A stretch of 6,326 nt of DNA, taken from NCBI GenBank assembly GCA_022563655.1, contig JADFMW010000154.1, positions 1 to 6,326 on the forward strand, in the 5' to 3' direction. This DNA comes from Pseudomonadota bacterium (GTDB taxonomy: Bacteria > Pseudomonadota > Alphaproteobacteria > JAAXGF01). The position numbers and the translations under genes are program-made. The notes beneath the pieces were generated by a model. That model was not told the origin of the DNA and did no database searches. It worked only from the letters and a program-made list of their open reading frames with translations. Positions 5,274 to 6,326 of the stretch are shown piece after piece (within the stretch, counting starts at the first letter, position 1; each line of letters opens with the position of its first letter).

Positions 5274-6326
5274 GTGCAGACGCTCACGCCGGCAACGTCC
5301 CGCCGCGCCGGACCGCTCCGCGGAGACGCCGCGGTTCCGGGCGACAAATCGATCTCGCACCGGGCGCTGATCCTGGCCGCGCTTGCCGTCGGCGAGAGCG
5401 CCATCGGCGGCCTGCTCGAGGGCGACGACGTGCTGCGCACGGCGCGGGCCGTGCGCGCCCTCGGGGCCGAGGTCGAGCGCGGCGACGGCGGTGCCTGGCG
5501 CGTCCACGGCGTCGGCGTCGGCGGCCTCGCCGAGCCCGCCGCCACCCTCGACATGGGCAACGCGGGAACCGGCGCGCGCCTGTTGATGGGCGTGGTCGCG
5601 ACGCACCCGTTCGCCACCCAGTTCACCGGCGACGCCAGCTTGTGCGCGCGGCCCATGGCGCGTGTCGCGCGGCCTCTCGAGCGGATGGGCGCGCGCATCG
5701 TCGCCCGCGACGGCTGCCGGCTGCCGCTCACGGTGATCGGCAGCGCGCACCCGGTGCCGATCAGCTACCGCTCGCCGGTGGCGTCGGCGCAGGTCAAGTC
5801 GGCGCTGCTGATCGCCGGCCTCAATGCGCCGGGAGAGACGACCGTGGTCGAGCCCCGGCCGACCCGCGACCACACCGAGCGCCTGCTGCGCCACATGGGC
5901 GCCGAGGTGCGCGTCGAGACGCTCGACGACGGTGCCCGCGCCGTCACCGTGGTGGGCCAGCCCGAACTCGCCGGCGCCACCGTCGCCGTGCCCGGCGACG
6001 TGTCCTCGGCGGCGTTCCTGGTGGTGGCGGCGCTCGTCGTGCCGGGATCGGCGATAACCCTGCGCGGCGTCGGGGTGAACCCGCTGCGTACCGGGCTGAT
6101 CACGACGCTCAAGGAGATGGGCGCGGACCTCGAGCTGGTCGAGGCGCGTGACGATGGCGGCGAGCCGGTGGCCGACCTGGTCGTGCGCGCCGGCCCGCTT
6201 ACCGGCGTCGAGGTGCCGGCTGACCGCGCGGCGACGATGATCGACGAGTACCCTATCCTCGCCGTTGCCGCGGCGTGCGCCACCGGCGAGACGGTCATGC
6301 ACGGCCTCGGCGAGCTCCGCGTCAAG
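5274..6326 (+). CDS. aroA: 3-phosphoshikimate 1-carboxyvinyltransferase (EPSP synthase), class II, 3' truncated by window
   Basis: Transfers the enolpyruvyl group of PEP to shikimate-3-phosphate in aromatic amino acid synthesis; cytoplasmic. 351 residues are visible and the frame is open at the edge, so roughly the last 90 to 100 residues are missing. Markers: PGDKSISHR (22-30) with substrate-binding Lys25, LDMGNAGTGAR (92-102), GDASLCARPM (119-128), SAQVKSALL (171-179), TRDHTERLL (197-205), and MIDEYP (322-327) with Asp324 matching the catalytic Asp313 of E. coli. GDK, SAQVK and RDHTE are class II signatures, as in the CP4 enzyme and alphaproteobacteria. The start GTG 5274 is chosen because it gives QTLTPATSRRAGPLRG, like related N-termini; there is no in-frame ATG nearby and no clear ribosome site. 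Gly98 occupies the position that is Ala100 in CP4. Confidence 0.93.
   Translation, partial: MQTLTPATSRRAGPLRGDAAVPGDKSISHRALILAALAVGESAIGGLLEGDDVLRTARAVRALGAEVERGDGGAWRVHGVGVGGLAEPAATLDMGNAGTGARLLMGVVATHPFATQFTGDASLCARPMARVARPLERMGARIVARDGCRLPLTVIGSAHPVPISYRSPVASAQVKSALLIAGLNAPGETTVVEPRPTRDHTERLLRHMGAEVRVETLDDGARAVTVVGQPELAGATVAVPGDVSSAAFLVVAALVVPGSAITLRGVGVNPLRTGLITTLKEMGADLELVEARDDGGEPVADLVVRAGPLTGVEVPADRAATMIDEYPILAVAAACATGETVMHGLGELRVK

Noticed and set aside
5169..6302. Long 377-codon open frame on the minus strand opposite aroA
   Set aside because: It is the antisense of a clear EPSP synthase, is rich in Arg, His and Gly with no motif, and arises from the GC-biased codons of aroA.

Overview
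The window reads as chromosomal DNA of a GC-rich alphaproteobacterium. The best evidence is at the right end: a gene for a TIGR02300 'FYDLN acid' zinc-ribbon protein lies divergent to a class II (alphaproteobacterial type) aroA, next to tRNA-Ala(GGC), a layout I recall from alphaproteobacterial chromosomes. Genus cannot be named from this sequence; a Rhodospirillales- or Hyphomicrobiales-like genome is a guess.

Layout. (1) 1-1319, plus strand: the last codons of an unidentified gene, then a complete formyl-CoA:oxalate CoA-transferase (frc) 10 bases later. (2) 1351-1803, minus strand, convergent with frc: a GNAT acetyltransferase of the ArsN2 type, possibly preceded by a 26-codon small ORF. 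(3) 1804-2141: intergenic, with a hairpin and a possible promoter for the next gene. (4) 2142-4335, plus strand: two adjacent paralogous genes for exported proteins built from 42-residue kinesin-light-chain-type TPRs, probably one operon. The first has a non-TPR N-terminus and a C-terminal tail; the second is almost entirely TPR. (5) 4336-4526: non-coding, with a short direct repeat and a strong hairpin. (6) 4527-5066, minus strand: tRNA-Ala(GGC) and the FYDLN acid protein gene. (7) 5067-5273: divergent intergenic region. (8) 5274 to the window end: aroA without its last part.

Function. Frc moves CoA from formyl-CoA to oxalate as the first step of oxalate breakdown; its partner oxalyl-CoA decarboxylase is not in the window. 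AroA is the sixth step of the shikimate pathway. The TPR pair is probably periplasmic scaffolding of unknown partner. I see no CRISPR array, transposase, integrase, toxin-antitoxin pair or recognisable defence system, and nothing that compels a claim of a new system. The least explained parts are the TPR operon (mosaic N-terminus, in-frame duplication, coupled mini-ORF) and the candidate small ORF ahead of the ArsN2-like gene.
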